This document shows positions 1 to 10,570 of a stretch of DNA of 64,000 nt, in pieces. The DNA is taken from contig NZ_FUXW01000006.1 in NCBI RefSeq assembly GCF_900167005.1, positions 28,813-92,812 of the forward strand, in the 5' to 3' direction. The translations under genes were made by a program, and so were the position numbers. The stretch is from Butyricicoccus pullicaecorum DSM 23266 (GTDB lineage: Bacteria > Bacillota > Clostridia > Oscillospirales > Butyricicoccaceae). A model generated the notes under the pieces. The model ran no database searches. It was not told where the DNA came from and was given only the letters and a program-made list of their open reading frames with translations. Position 1 is the stretch's first letter; each line of letters begins with the position of its first letter.

Positions 1-96
1 TTTGAGGCAATACGAGAAGCGTGGAAACAGGTTTGCGAGGTGTCTCGAAATGTATGCTGGGTGTGGTTGCGGAGGAAGTGTGCAGGTGCCGAGGCA

Positions 97-130
97 AAGA
101 AAAAAGACCCAATCCGGCAGGTTGGGTCTT
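97..130 (-). terminator. Intrinsic terminator of the tig-clpP-clpX-lon-engB block
   Basis: Read on the minus strand, AAGACCCAA pairs with TTGGGTCTT across a short loop and is followed by a T-run (seen as A's at 99-104). It lies about 180 bp past the engB stop, after the repeat module, and is the first convincing terminator for the protease block. Confidence 0.75.
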
Positions 131-226
131 ATGAGCGCACTTTGTGCGCCGGGGATTTCGCTCGCTGCGGCGAGCGATTGGGTTCATTTTTTGGTTGATT
201 CCCGGGACGGACACCGGGAATCAATC

Positions 227-308
227 GGGGAATTCCGCATCCTGCGGGATGCGGCTCAGGGCGCTGCCCTGAGAACCCGCAGCCTTTCGAGAAAGGCTGG
301 CGAAAGCT
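227..308 (+). repeat. Interspersed palindromic repeat module, copy 1
   Basis: An ~80-bp unit of three consecutive hairpins: CGCATC/GATGCG, CTCAGGGC/GCCCTGAG and AGCCTTT/AAAGGCT. It ends directly at the engB stop codon. The same unit, with compensatory changes in the first stem, recurs at 15115-15192 next to another minus-strand stop codon, and a diverged inverted copy is at 14880-14958. Non-coding; looks like a REP/BIME-type repeat family. Confidence 0.7.
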
Positions 309-311
309 TTA

Positions 312-914
312 TTAGGCTTCGGGGGTGAATGCGGCGATATGTTCTTCGATGAGTGCCAAAATTTCATCGCGACCGGTTCCCTTCTCTGCCGAGAACGGGA
401 TGACCGGGACTTCCTCGGGCAGCAGCAAGGTCTCGCGGATGCGTGCGACATTACCCTCGAGTTCGCTCTTCTTGATCTTATCCCACTTATTCGCAATAAC
501 GGCGAAGGGCTGACCGGTGCCTAAGAAGCAATCGGCCATGGTTTTATCGTCCGCGGTGGGTTTATGGCGAATATCCACAATTTGCAGGCCGAGGGTGATG
601 AGGCCGGAAGTGAAATAGGTCTCGAGCAGACCAGCCCAGCGGTCGCGCTCGGTCTTGGATACCTTTGCGTAACCATAACCGGGCAAATCGACAAAATAGG
701 CCTGTTTATCGATGGAGAAAAAGTTAATGTGAATGGTCTTACCGGGCTGACCGCCGACGCGAGCGAAGTTGCGGCGGTTCAGAATCTTGTTAATGGTCGA
801 CGATTTACCGACGTTGGACTTACCGGCGAAAACGATCTGGGGCAGGCCGTCGGCGGGAAAGTCAGCGGTTTTGACCGCCGAGCGAATAAACTCAGCATTG
901 TGCAGATTGAGCAT
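312..914 (-). CDS. engB: Ribosome biogenesis GTPase EngB/YsxC (YihA family)
   Basis: A 200-aa GTPase of the TrmE-Era-EngA-EngB-Septin class, needed for late assembly of the large ribosomal subunit in Bacillus subtilis. All G motifs are visible: GKSNVGKSS (G1, about residue 32), GKTIHINFF (G2), VDLPGYGYAK (G3), NKWDK (G4) and SAEKGTG (G5). Length is typical for the family. It is the last gene of the tig-clpP-clpX-lon-engB block, 19 nt after the lon stop, an arrangement common in Firmicutes. A palindromic repeat module and then a terminator follow the stop codon. Confidence 0.95.
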   Translation of the reverse strand: MLNLHNAEFIRSAVKTADFPADGLPQIVFAGKSNVGKSSTINKILNRRNFARVGGQPGKTIHINFFSIDKQAYFVDLPGYGYAKVSKTERDRWAGLLETYFTSGLITLGLQIVDIRHKPTADDKTMADCFLGTGQPFAVIANKWDKIKKSELEGNVARIRETLLLPEEVPVIPFSAEKGTGRDEILALIEEHIAAFTPEA

Positions 915-933
915 AGTGTCCCCTCTCTGTCTC

Positions 934-3369
934 TTACTGCCGCAGGGTGGTTCGGGTGGAACCGGGTGCAGACAGCGGCATTTGGGTTTCCTGTGTAGTC
1001 TCGTCGCGGCGGGTGGTGACTGCCGGACGGCGGGAGAAATCGATAGCGGTTTCCATGACCGTATCCATGTGGGCGGCGATCACGAACTGCACGTGATCCT
1101 TGACCACCTGCTCGACCTCCTCGAGGTCGACCTGATTGTCCTTGGGGATGATGATGGTGCGAATACCGGCACGGTAAGCGGCCATGGTTTTTTCGCGCAG
1201 ACCGCCGATGGGCATGACACGACCGCGCAGGGTGACCTCGCCCGTCATTGCGACCTCGTGGCGCACCGGTGCGCCGGTCAGCGCCGAGATGATGGCCGTT
1301 GCCATGGTGATACCGGCAGACGGGCCGTCCTTGGGGATGGCAGCCTCGGGGAAATGGATATGGATGTCGGTGTTCTTATAGAAATTGGGGTCGATGCGCA
1401 GCATCTCAGCACGCGAGCGGACGAAGGTGACCGCAGCCTTTGCGCTCTCCTCCATGACCTTGCCGAGGTTGCCGGTAATCTCGATCTTGCCCGTACCGGG
1501 TACGGCAGCGACCTCGACTTGCAGCATCTCACCGCCCACGCTCGTCCACGCCAGACCGTTGACGATGCCGACCTCGTCCTCCTTGGACACGTTATCCTCC
1601 TTAAACTTGGGTGCGCCCAGATAGGCTTCCAGGTCAGCCGGATGGATGGTGACGCGCTTTGCCGAGCCGTCTGCGATCTTCTTGGCCGCCTTGCGGCACA
1701 GCTTGGCGATGACCTGCTCGAGACGGCGCACGCCTGCCTCGCGGGTATAACCCGAAATAACAGCCGACAGGGTTTCCTCGGGTACGATCAGCTGGGTACC
1801 CTTGAGACCGTGCTTTTTGATCTGCTTGGGCAGCAGATGGTCGTGTGCGATGTGCAGCTTCTCCTCTGCCGTGTAGGACGACAGCTCGATGACCTCCATA
1901 CGGTCGAGCAGCGGGCGCGGCACGGTGGACAGGTCGTTTGCCGTCGTGACAAACAGCACGTCGGACAGGTCAAAGGGAATTTCGATGTAATGATCGCGGA
2001 AGGCGTTATTCTGCTCGGTGTCCAGCACCTCGAGCATCGCAGATGCCGGGTCACCGCGGAAGTCGTTGCCCATCTTGTCGATCTCGTCGAGCAGGATGAG
2101 CGGGTTACGGCTGCCTGCCTGACGCAGGGCAGCGATAATGCGTCCGGGCATCGCGCCGATGTACGTCTTTCTGTGGCCGCGGATATCGGCCTCATCGCGC
2201 ACGCCGCCCAACGACATGCGGGTATACTTGCGGTTCATGGCCTCTGCGATCGAGCGTGCAATGGAGGTCTTACCGACGCCCGGAGGGCCGACCAGACAGA
2301 GCACCTGACCCTTGAGATCGGGCGCCAGGGTCTTGACCGCCATGAACTCCAGAATGCGCTCCTTGACCTTCTCCAGACCGTAATGGTCGCGGTCGAGAAT
2401 CTTCTGTGCGCGTTCCAGATCGTGACGCGGGCGGGTGGATGTCTTCCAAGGCAGCTCGAGCACGGTGTCGAGGTAGGTGCGGATGACACCGGCCTCAGCC
2501 GACGAGCCGCTCATCTTGGCCAGCCGTTCGGTTTCCTTGCGCAGCTTGCTCGCGCTCTCCTCGGGCAGACTGAGCTTTTCGATCTTCTCGCGATACTCCT
2601 CTGCCTCGGCAGACACGTCCTGCTCACCCAGCTCGGACTGGATGACCTTGATCTGCTCGCGCAAGTAGTAGTCCTTCTGGTTTTTGTCGATTGCGGCCTT
2701 GATCTGCTCCTGAATGTCGCCCTCGATGCGCAGAATCTCGGTCTCCTCGGTCAGCAGACGGATGAGGAAGGTCAAACGACGGTTGACGTTGAGCTCTTCG
2801 AGCACTTCCTGCTTGACGCTGAAATCAATCGGGATATTCTGTGCGATGTAGTCGGCCAGATAGCCGGCATTGCCGCCTGCGGCGACGGTCAGTGCCACGT
2901 CGGACGACAGACGGGGTGCAAGTGCAGCGTACTCCTCAAAGCGGTTCTGCACGGTGCGCACGAGTGCCTGCTCACGGCGCTCGCCGCCGAGCGGCAGGAT
3001 GTCGTAGAGCACCTCGACCTGTGCCTTGAGGCATTCGCCGCCGTCCTCACTCTTCTGATAGTGCAAAGCGCGGGCGCGATCCTTGCCCTCGACCAGCACG
3101 CGGATATTATCACCCGGCAAACGCAGAATCTGCTTGATGATGCAGATGGTGCCGACCTCGTACAGATCGTCTGCGGTCGGACGGTCGGTCTTGAGATCCT
3201 TCTGCGCGGTCAGGAAGATCCACTGTCCGTCCTTCATCGCGGCCTCGAGCGCCTTGATGGACATGGCGCGGCCTACGTCGAAGTGGATCAGCATATCGGG
3301 GAACGCCGTCAGTCCGCGCAAGGGCAGAACGGGGAGCATCCGCTGGTTGTTTGTATCATTCACGTTCAT
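934..3369 (-). CDS. lon: ATP-dependent protease La (Lon)
   Basis: Cytosolic AAA+ serine protease, 811 aa from the chosen start. Order: LON N-terminal substrate domain (MLPVLPLRG near the start), coiled-coil region, AAA+ module with Walker [10 protein letters not shown] and Walker B LILLDEID, then the protease domain with the catalytic Ser in [13 protein letters not shown] and its partner Lys in the TGEVTLRG...GGLREKTMA region. The upstream in-frame ATG at 3525 is rejected: the ATG at 3369 has an AGGAG site and starts at the conserved LON N-terminus, while the extra 52 codons cover the promoter. The final ~25 residues (Thr/Arg-rich) extend past the usual end. Own promoter at 3461-3489; engB follows 19 nt later. 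Confidence 0.96.
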   Translation of the reverse strand: MNVNDTNNQRMLPVLPLRGLTAFPDMLIHFDVGRAMSIKALEAAMKDGQWIFLTAQKDLKTDRPTADDLYEVGTICIIKQILRLPGDNIRVLVEGKDRARALHYQKSEDGGECLKAQVEVLYDILPLGGERREQALVRTVQNRFEEYAALAPRLSSDVALTVAAGGNAGYLADYIAQNIPIDFSVKQEVLEELNVNRRLTFLIRLLTEETEILRIEGDIQEQIKAAIDKNQKDYYLREQIKVIQSELGEQDVSAEAEEYREKIEKLSLPEESASKLRKETERLAKMSGSSAEAGVIRTYLDTVLELPWKTSTRPRHDLERAQKILDRDHYGLEKVKERILEFMAVKTLAPDLKGQVLCLVGPPGVGKTSIARSIAEAMNRKYTRMSLGGVRDEADIRGHRKTYIGAMPGRIIAALRQAGSRNPLILLDEIDKMGNDFRGDPASAMLEVLDTEQNNAFRDHYIEIPFDLSDVLFVTTANDLSTVPRPLLDRMEVIELSSYTAEEKLHIAHDHLLPKQIKKHGLKGTQLIVPEETLSAVISGYTREAGVRRLEQVIAKLCRKAAKKIADGSAKRVTIHPADLEAYLGAPKFKEDNVSKEDEVGIVNGLAWTSVGGEMLQVEVAAVPGTGKIEITGNLGKVMEESAKAAVTFVRSRAEMLRIDPNFYKNTDIHIHFPEAAIPKDGPSAGITMATAIISALTGAPVRHEVAMTGEVTLRGRVMPIGGLREKTMAAYRAGIRTIIIPKDNQVDLEEVEQVVKDHVQFVIAAHMDTVMETAIDFSRRPAVTTRRDETTQETQMPLSAPGSTRTTLRQ

Positions 3370-3460
3370 ACTTCTCAACGCTCCTAAACGGGGAAAAATT
3401 CGATTGCATGCCGCCGGGAAACGGGCGGCGTCGTTGAACCCTGATTTGTTCTTATCATAT

Positions 3461-3489
3461 AGTATAGTATACCGCGGCGGTAGTTTCAA
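3461..3489 (-). promoter_or_regulatory. Sigma-A promoter of lon-engB
   Basis: On the minus strand TTGAAA (3484-3489), a 17-bp spacer and TATACT (3461-3466), about 90 bp upstream of the lon ATG. It sits just after the clpX terminator, so lon-engB can be transcribed separately from tig-clpP-clpX. No HrcA (CIRCE) or CtsR-like repeat was seen around it. Confidence 0.75.
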
Positions 3490-3511
3490 GCGGAAAGCAT
3501 TGGCGGAATCG

Positions 3512-3545
3512 ACAAAAAAGGACACGGCGAAGGTCGTCGTGCCCT
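3512..3545 (-). terminator. Intrinsic terminator after clpX
   Basis: On the minus strand GGGCACG pairs with CGTGTCC (one G-U) around an 11-nt loop, followed by TTTTTT. It begins about 34 nt after the clpX stop and ends just upstream of the lon promoter. Confidence 0.8.
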
Positions 3546-3578
3546 TTCGATTGACAATTTTAAGCGGTTTTGCCGTGG

Positions 3579-4850
3579 TTACGCGCTCTGACCGTCCTCG
3601 CCGCCCGTGCGGTGGATGACCTCAGGGCCAGCCGTACCCAGCACGACATCGCGGGTGATAACCACCTTTTCGATGGTGTTGTCGGACGGAATCTCGAACA
3701 TGATGTCGGTCATCACGCCCTCGAGTACGCCGCGCAGACCGCGTGCACCGGTGTTGCGCTCGACCGCGATCTTGGCCACCTCGCGCAGTGCGTCGGGCTC
3801 AAAGACCAGCTTGACGCCGTCCAGCGCGAACAGCTTCTGGTACTGCTTGACCAGTGCGTTCTTGGGCTCGGTCAGGATGCGGACAAGCGCGTCCTCGTCG
3901 AGCGAATGCAGGCCGACGATGGCCGGCAGACGACCGATCAGCTCGGGGATCAGGCCGAACTTCATCAGGTCGTGCGGCTCGATCTTCTCGATCATCTGGT
4001 CGATCTTGTCGTCCTTCTTGCTCTGCACCTCGGCGCCAAAGCCAATACCCTTCTTGCCGATGCGGTTGCCGATGATCTTCTCGATGCCATCGAACGCGCC
4101 GCCGCAGATGAAGAGGATGTTGGTGGTGTCGATCTGGATAAAGTCCTGATGCGGGTGCTTGCGTCCGCCCTGCGGCGGAACGTTTGCCGTCGTACCCTCG
4201 AGCATTTTTAAGAGTGCCTGCTGTACGCCCTCGCCCGATACGTCTCGGGTGATGGACGGGTTTTCCGACTTACGTGCGATCTTATCGATCTCGTCGACGT
4301 AAATGATGCCGCGCTCGGCCTTTTCTACGTCGAAGTCAGCCGCTTGGATCAGTCGGAGCAGGATATTCTCGACGTCCTCACCGACGTAACCCGCTTCGGT
4401 GAGCGTGGTTGCGTCCGCGATGGCGAAGGGAACCTGCAGGGTTTTTGCCAGCGTCTGCGCCAGCAGGGTCTTGCCCGAGCCCGACGGGCCGAGCATCAGG
4501 ATATTGCTCTTGGACAGCTCGACATCGTCTCCGCCGCCCCGGAAAATACGCTTATAATGGTTGTACACCGCCACGCTCAGCGCGACCTTTGCCTCGTCCT
4601 GACCGATGACGTAAGCATCCAGGACTTCCTTGAGCTCACGGGGCGTGGGCAGGGTTTCGGGCGCGTCCTGAACGTCGGGCGTATCGTCGCCGTAATCCAT
4701 GCTCAGTTCATCGTCGAGAATGCTTGCGCACACGTTGATGCACTCATCACAGATATATACGTTCGGGCCGGCGACCAGCTTGCGCACCTTATTCTGCGGC
4801 TTACCGCAGAACGAGCAGCGCACGGTTTTGTTTTCATCAAAATTTGCCAT
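3579..4850 (-). CDS. clpX: ATP-dependent Clp protease ATP-binding subunit ClpX
   Basis: AAA+ unfoldase that feeds tagged substrates into ClpP. 423 aa, standard length. The N-terminal zinc-binding domain shows CSFCGK (residues 12-17) and CDEC (34-37); Walker A is GPSGSGKT, Walker B is [10 protein letters not shown], and the ClpP-docking loop is seen as GIGFGAEV. It lies 87 nt downstream of clpP in the same orientation and ends at a terminator, so clpP and clpX are probably co-transcribed. The start has a GAGGTGA-like site immediately upstream. Confidence 0.97.
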   Translation of the reverse strand: MANFDENKTVRCSFCGKPQNKVRKLVAGPNVYICDECINVCASILDDELSMDYGDDTPDVQDAPETLPTPRELKEVLDAYVIGQDEAKVALSVAVYNHYKRIFRGGGDDVELSKSNILMLGPSGSGKTLLAQTLAKTLQVPFAIADATTLTEAGYVGEDVENILLRLIQAADFDVEKAERGIIYVDEIDKIARKSENPSITRDVSGEGVQQALLKMLEGTTANVPPQGGRKHPHQDFIQIDTTNILFICGGAFDGIEKIIGNRIGKKGIGFGAEVQSKKDDKIDQMIEKIEPHDLMKFGLIPELIGRLPAIVGLHSLDEDALVRILTEPKNALVKQYQKLFALDGVKLVFEPDALREVAKIAVERNTGARGLRGVLEGVMTDIMFEIPSDNTIEKVVITRDVVLGTAGPEVIHRTGGEDGQSA

Positions 4851-4937
4851 GATTCACCTCATAGAAAGCGCCATGCGTCAAAAACGCGCAAACCATCGGC
4901 GGGAAAATGTCCCGCCGATGGTGCAGTTTGGGCTCAC

Positions 4938-5522
4938 TCAGCGCTTGTCGTAAACCTTGTCGATCAGTCCGTAGGCCAAGGCGTCCTCCGCGCTCATGAA
5001 GTTATCGCGGTCGGTGTCGCGCTCGATGATCTCGAGCGGCTTGCCCGTGTTGTCCGCGAGGATGCGGTTGAGCTTGTCACGGGTCTTGAGAATCCAGTCA
5101 GCGTGGATCTTGATATCCGAAGCCTGACCCTTTGCACCGCCGAGCGGCTGATGGATCATGATTTCGGAGTTGGGCAGCGCAAAACGCTTGCCCTTTGCGC
5201 CCGACGACAGCAGGAACGCGCCCATCGAAGCCGCCAGACCCACGCAGATGGTGGAGACGTCGGGCTTGATGTAGTTCATGGTGTCGTAGATCGCCATGCC
5301 TGCGGTGACCGAACCACCGGGAGAGTTGATATAGAACGAGATGTCCTTATCCGGGTCCTGGCTCTCGAGGTAGAGCAGCTGTGCGACGATGAGCGACGCG
5401 GTGGTGTCGTTGACCTCGTCGGACAGCATGATGATGCGGTCATTTAACAGGCGGGAAAAGATGTCATACGAGCGTTCGCCGCCGCGATTGGTCGGCTCGA
5501 TGACCATAGGTACTAAACTCAT
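4938..5522 (-). CDS. clpP: ATP-dependent Clp protease proteolytic subunit ClpP
   Basis: Tetradecameric serine peptidase partner of ClpX, 194 aa from the selected ATG. Catalytic residues are visible: Ser in GLAASMGAF, His in MIHQPLGG and Asp in ERDTDRD. An in-frame ATG at 5552 would add ten residues, but the ATG at 5522 is preceded by AAAGGAG at 9-nt spacing and gives the family N-terminus MSLVPMVIE. It lies between tig and clpX, the usual Gram-positive order. Confidence 0.97.
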   Translation of the reverse strand: MSLVPMVIEPTNRGGERSYDIFSRLLNDRIIMLSDEVNDTTASLIVAQLLYLESQDPDKDISFYINSPGGSVTAGMAIYDTMNYIKPDVSTICVGLAASMGAFLLSSGAKGKRFALPNSEIMIHQPLGGAKGQASDIKIHADWILKTRDKLNRILADNTGKPLEIIERDTDRDNFMSAEDALAYGLIDKVYDKR

Positions 5523-5611
5523 AAAAGAAAACTCCTTTCCATAATCCCCCACGCACCCCTTAGAATGGGTATTTCTCTGGGAAGATATGTACGGCTTCCT
5601 CCCTTTTATGC

Positions 5612-6940
5612 TTACTCAGCGGTCTCCTCGGTCTTGTCCTCAGCCTTCTTCTTGGTCTTCTTCTTGGGCTTTGCGGTATCCTTGATCAGTTCGATCGCCT
5701 TGTCGAGCTTCATGTCGGAAGTGATGGATGCAGCCGGCAGAGCCTTCTTGATCTGCTCAACTTCCATGCCGTACTGCTCAGCCAGCTCCTTGTACTTGGC
5801 CTCGATCTCGTCCTCGGTAACGTCCAGGTTCTCGAGCTCAACGATCTTCTGCAGAGCCAGACGAACCTTTACCTGACGCTCAGCCTGCGGCATGAACATA
5901 GCGCGCAGCTGCTGCATGTCGGAACCGGTCATCTTTGCGTACTGCTCGAGCTGCATGCCCTGCATCTGGAGGCGATAGCCGAAGTCCTGCATTACGTTGT
6001 CGAGCTGTGCCTCGAACATAGCGTCCGGGATCTCAGCCTGCATGCCGTCGATGACAGCGGTCAGCAGAGCTTCCTCGTAGTCGCGCTCGAAGGTCTCAGC
6101 CTTCTGCGCCAGCAGACGCTCCTTAACTTCCTTCTTGAGGTCTTCCAGAGTCTCAGCCTTCTCGGATACGTCCTTTGCGAACTCGTCGTCGATTGCCGGG
6201 GTTACGGTCTCCTTAACCTCGTGTACGGTGCACTTGAAGGTAGCTTCCTTACCAGCCAGCTCCTTTGCATGGTACTCCTCGGGGAAGGTTACAACAACGT
6301 CCTTCTCCTCGCCAGCCTTCAGGCCGATCAGCTGATCTTCAAAGCCCGGGATGAAGGTGCCGGAGCCCAGCTTGAGGTCGTAGTTCTCGCCCTTGCCGCC
6401 CTCGAAAGCAACGCCGTCTACGAAGCCCTCGAAGTCGATAACAACGGTGTCGTTCTTCTTAGCAGCGCGCTCAACGGTCTGGGTGCGGGACAGACGCTGT
6501 GCCATGCGCTCGAGCTCAGCCTTCACGTCAGCGACCAGAACCTTAGCCTCTTCCTTCTCAACGGACAGGCCCTTGTACTCGCCCAGGGTAACTTCGGGCT
6601 CAACCGGAACCTTGCAGACCAGAACAACTGCGCCTGCGTCGGTCATCTCGGAAACCGAAACGTCAGCTGCTGCAACAGCCTTGATGCCGGACTCTTCCAG
6701 AGCAGCCTCGTAAGCCTTGGGGTAGCAGATGTTGAGTGCGTCCTCGAAGAATACGCCGTCGCCGTACAGGCTCTCGATGACCTTGCGCGGAGCCTTGCCC
6801 TTACGGAAGCCCGGAACGGTGATCTTCTTGCCGTTCTTCTTGAATGCCTGCTCCTTGCCGGCCTCGAGCTCTTCTGCGGAAATCTCAATGGTCAGAGCAA
6901 CAATGCTCTTTTCCAGCTTTTCAACATTTTTCAGTTCCAT
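5612..6940 (-). CDS. tig: Trigger factor, ribosome-associated chaperone and prolyl isomerase
   Basis: 442-aa chaperone that binds ribosomal protein L23 at the exit tunnel. The N-terminal ribosome-binding signature [15 protein letters not shown] is at residues 43-57, the FKBP-type isomerase domain is around 150-245 ([19 protein letters not shown]), and the C-terminal helical domain runs to about residue 425. It ends in a Lys/Glu-rich tail (KPKKKTKKK then acidic). The start has AGGAGG 9 nt upstream and a TATAAT -10 element about 45 bp upstream. First gene of the protease block. Confidence 0.97.
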   Translation of the reverse strand: MELKNVEKLEKSIVALTIEISAEELEAGKEQAFKKNGKKITVPGFRKGKAPRKVIESLYGDGVFFEDALNICYPKAYEAALEESGIKAVAAADVSVSEMTDAGAVVLVCKVPVEPEVTLGEYKGLSVEKEEAKVLVADVKAELERMAQRLSRTQTVERAAKKNDTVVIDFEGFVDGVAFEGGKGENYDLKLGSGTFIPGFEDQLIGLKAGEEKDVVVTFPEEYHAKELAGKEATFKCTVHEVKETVTPAIDDEFAKDVSEKAETLEDLKKEVKERLLAQKAETFERDYEEALLTAVIDGMQAEIPDAMFEAQLDNVMQDFGYRLQMQGMQLEQYAKMTGSDMQQLRAMFMPQAERQVKVRLALQKIVELENLDVTEDEIEAKYKELAEQYGMEVEQIKKALPAASITSDMKLDKAIELIKDTAKPKKKTKKKAEDKTEETAE

Positions 6941-6984
6941 TACAATTTATTCCTCCTAAAATTGTATCCAGTCTATTTTATCAG

Positions 6985-6990
6985 ATTATA
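6985..6990 (-). promoter_or_regulatory. Probable -10 element of tig
   Basis: A perfect TATAAT on the minus strand 45 bp upstream of the tig start, in the AT-rich gap after the phosphoesterase gene. No good -35 match was found at 16-18 bp. No terminator separates tig from the upstream operon, so read-through is possible. Confidence 0.45.
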
Positions 6991-7012
6991 TCCGAAATTA
7001 CTAGTCCATTTT

Positions 7013-7714
7013 TCACTTTTTTAACAGAACTGGCGTAAAATCCAGATAATCCCCTGATACCAAGATAAATTCAATGCCCTCGTGGGGGCCGGTGACCGCC
7101 CATCTGAGGCTGTCCGAGTGCAGATGACCGTAAATACAGCGGGTCACGCCGTACTTTTTCATCAGATCGATGATCTCGCCGCAGCGGAAGTTCGCGTAAA
7201 TGGGCGGATAGTGCAGAAAGCAGTACAGCTCTTTTGCGCCGCTGTCCCGACCGGCCTTGAGCGAGGTTTCCAGACGCAGAAGCTCACGGCGGAAGATCTT
7301 CTCGTCGTGGCTCTCCTGAAAATCCTCCTCGAAAAACCAGCCGCGCGTGCCGCAAATGGCGACATCATCGTAGACATAGCAGTTATTGTGCAGGAAAGAT
7401 ACGTCATCGTAGCCGTTCTGCGTGCAGAACTCGGTCATCTTCTTGACCGTGTTCCACCACAGATCGTGGTTGCCCTTGAGCAGGATCTTTTTGCCGGGAA
7501 GTGCGTGCAGATAGTCGAAGTCGGCCTTGGACTGCGCGAAGCTGATACCCCAGGACAGGTCGCCGCCAATGACGACCGTGTCCTCCGGGGTGATGATCGC
7601 GTTCCAGTGCTTCTTGATCTTCTCCATATAATTTTGCCACTTACCGCCAAAAATGTCCATAGGTTTATCGACCGCACAGGCAAGATGCAGGTCGGCAATG
7701 GTGTAAAGCGCCAT
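7013..7714 (-). CDS. Calcineurin-like metallophosphoesterase
   Basis: 233-aa binuclear metallophosphoesterase. The metal-ligand blocks appear in order: IADLHLA (residues 6-12), GGDLSWG (about 50), GNHDLWW (about 80), the HYPP histidine motif (about 170) and YGHLHSD (about 198). Cytosolic, no signal peptide. It starts 9 nt after thrC and is the last gene of the lepB operon. The family includes small nucleotide or phosphoprotein phosphatases; the substrate cannot be read from the sequence. Confidence 0.85.
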   Translation of the reverse strand: MALYTIADLHLACAVDKPMDIFGGKWQNYMEKIKKHWNAIITPEDTVVIGGDLSWGISFAQSKADFDYLHALPGKKILLKGNHDLWWNTVKKMTEFCTQNGYDDVSFLHNNCYVYDDVAICGTRGWFFEEDFQESHDEKIFRRELLRLETSLKAGRDSGAKELYCFLHYPPIYANFRCGEIIDLMKKYGVTRCIYGHLHSDSLRWAVTGPHEGIEFILVSGDYLDFTPVLLKK

Positions 7715-7723
7715 CGGTACCTC

Positions 7724-9211
7724 TTACAGCAGCAGGTCGAGCGTGGACAGGATGTCGGCCTTGTCGACCACGCGGTCAAAGCGCGGGGTCTTGTCTGCGA
7801 GCGCCGCGAGCGGAGCGGGTGCGGCAACGCCGGTCAGCGCGGACAGCTCGGAAAGCTGGCTGACGCTCGCGGTGTCGACCGTCTTGCCCAGTGCAGCGGC
7901 AACCGGGCCGCAGAACTTGAACGGGCTTGCGGTAGATGCGATTACAACCGGAGTCATGTCGCCCGTGCGTGCGCGGTAGTCCTCGTAGACCTTGACCGCA
8001 ACTGCGGTGTGGGTGTCGAGCAGGTATCCCTCGCGCTCAAAGGTACGGCGGATGGTGTCCGCGGTCTCGGCATCGTCGCAGCAGCCTGCGTCGAAGTCCT
8101 CAGCGATGCGCGCGCGCAGCTCTGCCGGAACCTCGTAGCGGCCGGTCTCGTTGAGCTCGGCCATCATCTTCGCTACCAGTGCATCATTCTGCCCGGAAAC
8201 GTAGAACAGTAAACGCTCCAGGTTGGAAGAAATCAAAATATCCATCGAGGGCGAGTCGGTGGTATAGAACGGGCGGTTGCGGTCGTAGACACCACCCTGA
8301 CGGAAGAAGTCGGTCAGGACGTTGTTCTGGTTGGACGCGCAAACCAGCTTGCCCACCGGCAGACCCATCTGCTTTGCGATGTAAGCCGCGAGGATGTTGC
8401 CGAAGTTACCGGTCGGAACGCAGACGTTCATCTTGTCGCCCATCTTGAGCGCACCAGCGTTCACGAGATCGCAGTACGCCGAGACGTAGTAGACGATCTG
8501 CGGTGCCAGACGGCCCCAGTTGATCGAGTTTGCAGACGAGAAGATGCAGCCTGCATCGGCCATACGCTTTGCGGTCGCATCGTCGGTGAAGATGCGCTTG
8601 ACGGCAGACTGTGCGTCGTCAAAGTTGCCCTGAATGGCGACAACCTCGACGTTGTCACCCTGCTGGGTGACCATCTGCAGCTTCTGCATGGGAGAAACGC
8701 CGTCTACCGGGTAGTAAACCATGATCTTGGTGCCCCGAACGTTTGCAAAGCCTTCGAGTGCTGCCTTGCCGGTGTCGCCCGAGGTGGCGACCAGAATGCA
8801 GCAGGTACGGGTCTCGCCGGTCTTGCGCAGCGATGCGGTCAGCAGGTGCGGTAGCATCTGCAATGCCATATCCTTGAACGCGCAGGTCGGGCCGTGCCAC
8901 AGCTCGAGCATGTGCACGCCGTCCGACAGGCTCTTGACCGGTGCGGTGTCCGCGCCGCCGAACTTTTCATCGGCGTATGCCTTGGCGGCAAAGTCGGAGA
9001 GCTCCTCTGCGGTAAAGTCGGTCAGGAACTTGCCCAGAATGTGCGCGGCACGTCCCTTGTAGTCCTTGCCCAGAAGCACCTGCATCTCGTCCGCGGTCAG
9101 CGCCGGGAACTCGGTCGGGCAGAACAGTCCGCCGCCCGGTGCGATACCGGCTGCAATGGCCTGTGCCGCGCTCACGCGCAGCTTCTTGTCTCTGCTGCTT
9201 ACATAGTCCAT
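7724..9211 (-). CDS. thrC: Threonine synthase
   Basis: PLP-dependent fold type II lyase converting O-phospho-L-homoserine to L-threonine. 495 aa, the long ThrC subtype. The PLP lysine lies in HGPTCAFKDMALQ (about residue 110), the phosphate/PLP glycine-rich segment is VATSGDTGKAALEG, and the substrate side shows PTGNFGNILAAY. It sits in a housekeeping operon rather than with hom/thrB: 26 nt after the dipeptidase gene and 9 nt before the phosphoesterase. No threonine attenuator is visible. Confidence 0.95.
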   Translation of the reverse strand: MDYVSSRDKKLRVSAAQAIAAGIAPGGGLFCPTEFPALTADEMQVLLGKDYKGRAAHILGKFLTDFTAEELSDFAAKAYADEKFGGADTAPVKSLSDGVHMLELWHGPTCAFKDMALQMLPHLLTASLRKTGETRTCCILVATSGDTGKAALEGFANVRGTKIMVYYPVDGVSPMQKLQMVTQQGDNVEVVAIQGNFDDAQSAVKRIFTDDATAKRMADAGCIFSSANSINWGRLAPQIVYYVSAYCDLVNAGALKMGDKMNVCVPTGNFGNILAAYIAKQMGLPVGKLVCASNQNNVLTDFFRQGGVYDRNRPFYTTDSPSMDILISSNLERLLFYVSGQNDALVAKMMAELNETGRYEVPAELRARIAEDFDAGCCDDAETADTIRRTFEREGYLLDTHTAVAVKVYEDYRARTGDMTPVVIASTASPFKFCGPVAAALGKTVDTASVSQLSELSALTGVAAPAPLAALADKTPRFDRVVDKADILSTLDLLL

Positions 9212-9237
9212 ATCTTTGAAACCTCCATGTTCGGGTT

Positions 9238-10206
9238 TTATGCACCCAGCATCCGGGTGAAAAACGTGACCGCGTTGCCGTAAAACAGCGCGTTCACCGT
9301 GCTTTCTAAGTATCCGTGCCGCAGCATGGCTTCGGCCAGGTTTTCCATGTCTCCGACCGTGCGCAGCCCCTCCGGGGTGTCCTCACAGCCGTCAAAGTCC
9401 GTGCCCAGCGCGAGGCAGTGTTCTCCGCCCCGGCTCAGCAGATCGTCCGCGTGCCGCAGCACGTCGTCGATCGTGGCAGATTTGCCGTCCTCCCGCAAAA
9501 ACGGGCTGTACAGGTTGAGTCCCACCAGTCCCCCGCGTCGGACGATCTCGAAAAATTGCAGCGGGGTCAGGTTGCGTTTGTGATCACAGCATGCGCGGCT
9601 GTTGGAGTGCGTCGCGGCAAAGGGTGCCTCGGTTTCCAGACACACGTCCCAGAATCCGGCCTCGGATAGATGGGACACGTCAATGATCATGTTCCGTCTC
9701 ACCAGTTCTTGTACGAGTGCGCGTCCGCGGCCCGTCAATCCCTTGTCGTTATCGGTCGCCGCGCCGCAGGCAAAGGCGTTCTGGTAGTTCCACGCCAGCG
9801 TCACCAGCCGTACGCCCGCGTCATAAGCTTTGTCCAGCGCACCGGGTGCTTCCAAAAGCTCCGCACCCTCGATGGACAGGAACGCCGCGTGTCGTCCGTG
9901 GTCGCGTGCCCAAGCCCAGTCGTCCATGTCCCGGCACAGCATGAGCCAGTCGGCATTGGCCGAAAACTCCTGTTTTGCCGTCGCAAGCAGGATGTCCAGC
10001 CGTTCTTCCATGGGCAGATCGGCTAAGATGCGCCGTCCCGGCATGGGCACAGGCGGTTTGGCACCACAGAACAGCGCGAAAACCTGCGTGTACATGGCGT
10101 ACTTGCGGGCTTCGTCCCGGCTGACGCACAGGGTATTCTCCCGTAGGTGCTGCTCGGTCTCCCAGCATGCAAACAAAGTGTCACAGTGCAGGTCAAATAA
10201 CTGCAT
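9238..10206 (-). CDS. Membrane dipeptidase (renal dipeptidase-like, peptidase M19)
   Basis: 322-aa zinc dipeptidase of the amidohydrolase superfamily that cleaves dipeptides, including those with a C-terminal D-residue in some members. Motifs: DLHCDTLF at the N-terminus (metal ligands), SIEGAE, DVSHLSEAGF, THSNSRA and GTDFDG. The ATG at 10206 is chosen over 10281 because it has GGGAGGG at 6-nt spacing and begins at the conserved MQLFDLHCDT; the longer version would overlap yraN. No signal peptide, so probably cytosolic despite the family name. It starts 13 nt after yraN. Confidence 0.9.
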   Translation of the reverse strand: MQLFDLHCDTLFACWETEQHLRENTLCVSRDEARKYAMYTQVFALFCGAKPPVPMPGRRILADLPMEERLDILLATAKQEFSANADWLMLCRDMDDWAWARDHGRHAAFLSIEGAELLEAPGALDKAYDAGVRLVTLAWNYQNAFACGAATDNDKGLTGRGRALVQELVRRNMIIDVSHLSEAGFWDVCLETEAPFAATHSNSRACCDHKRNLTPLQFFEIVRRGGLVGLNLYSPFLREDGKSATIDDVLRHADDLLSRGGEHCLALGTDFDGCEDTPEGLRTVGDMENLAEAMLRHGYLESTVNALFYGNAVTFFTRMLGA

Positions 10207-10219
10207 GTTTTTCCCTCCC

Positions 10220-10570
10220 CTACGCTTCAAATGCGTTCGGAATGTGCTCAATGTGCCGCGCAGGCCCACCTTCCGAGCCATAGACCTCGATCACATCCAG
10301 CCGGGGCTGGCGTGCGATCGGGTGCTCGGACAGCCAAATCTGCGCGGTCTCCACCATTCTATGCTGTTTGGCTGCGCCGACTGCCTCCCGTGCCGCGGCG
10401 AATGTGCTCGACTTACGGGTTTTGACCTCGACAAAGACCAGATAGCGGTCGTCCTGCACAATCAGGTCGATCTCACCCCAGCGTGTGCGATAATTGCGTG
10501 CTACGATGGTGTAGCCCTGTGCGGTCAGGTAGTCGGCTGCCGCCTGCTCACCCCAGCCGCCGCGCTTCAC
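10220..10570 (-). CDS. UPF0102/YraN family nuclease-fold protein
   Basis: 116-aa protein with a restriction endonuclease-like fold. The core is seen as RTRWGEIDLIVQDD followed by LVFVEVKTRKS, i.e. the E-D-ExK arrangement. Its ATG overlaps the rnhB stop by 4 nt (ATGA), and rnhB-yraN adjacency is widespread in bacteria. The role is not settled; a DNA or RNA processing nuclease is the usual inference. Confidence 0.9.
   Translation of the reverse strand: MKRGGWGEQAAADYLTAQGYTIVARNYRTRWGEIDLIVQDDRYLVFVEVKTRKSSTFAAAREAVGAAKQHRMVETAQIWLSEHPIARQPRLDVIEVYGSEGGPARHIEHIPNAFEA

Noticed and set aside
769..3387. Very long plus-strand ORF (about 870 codons) opposite lon
   Set aside because: Shadow of lon: its product is His/Leu/Gly/Arg-rich without recognisable domains, and the minus strand has all Lon motifs.
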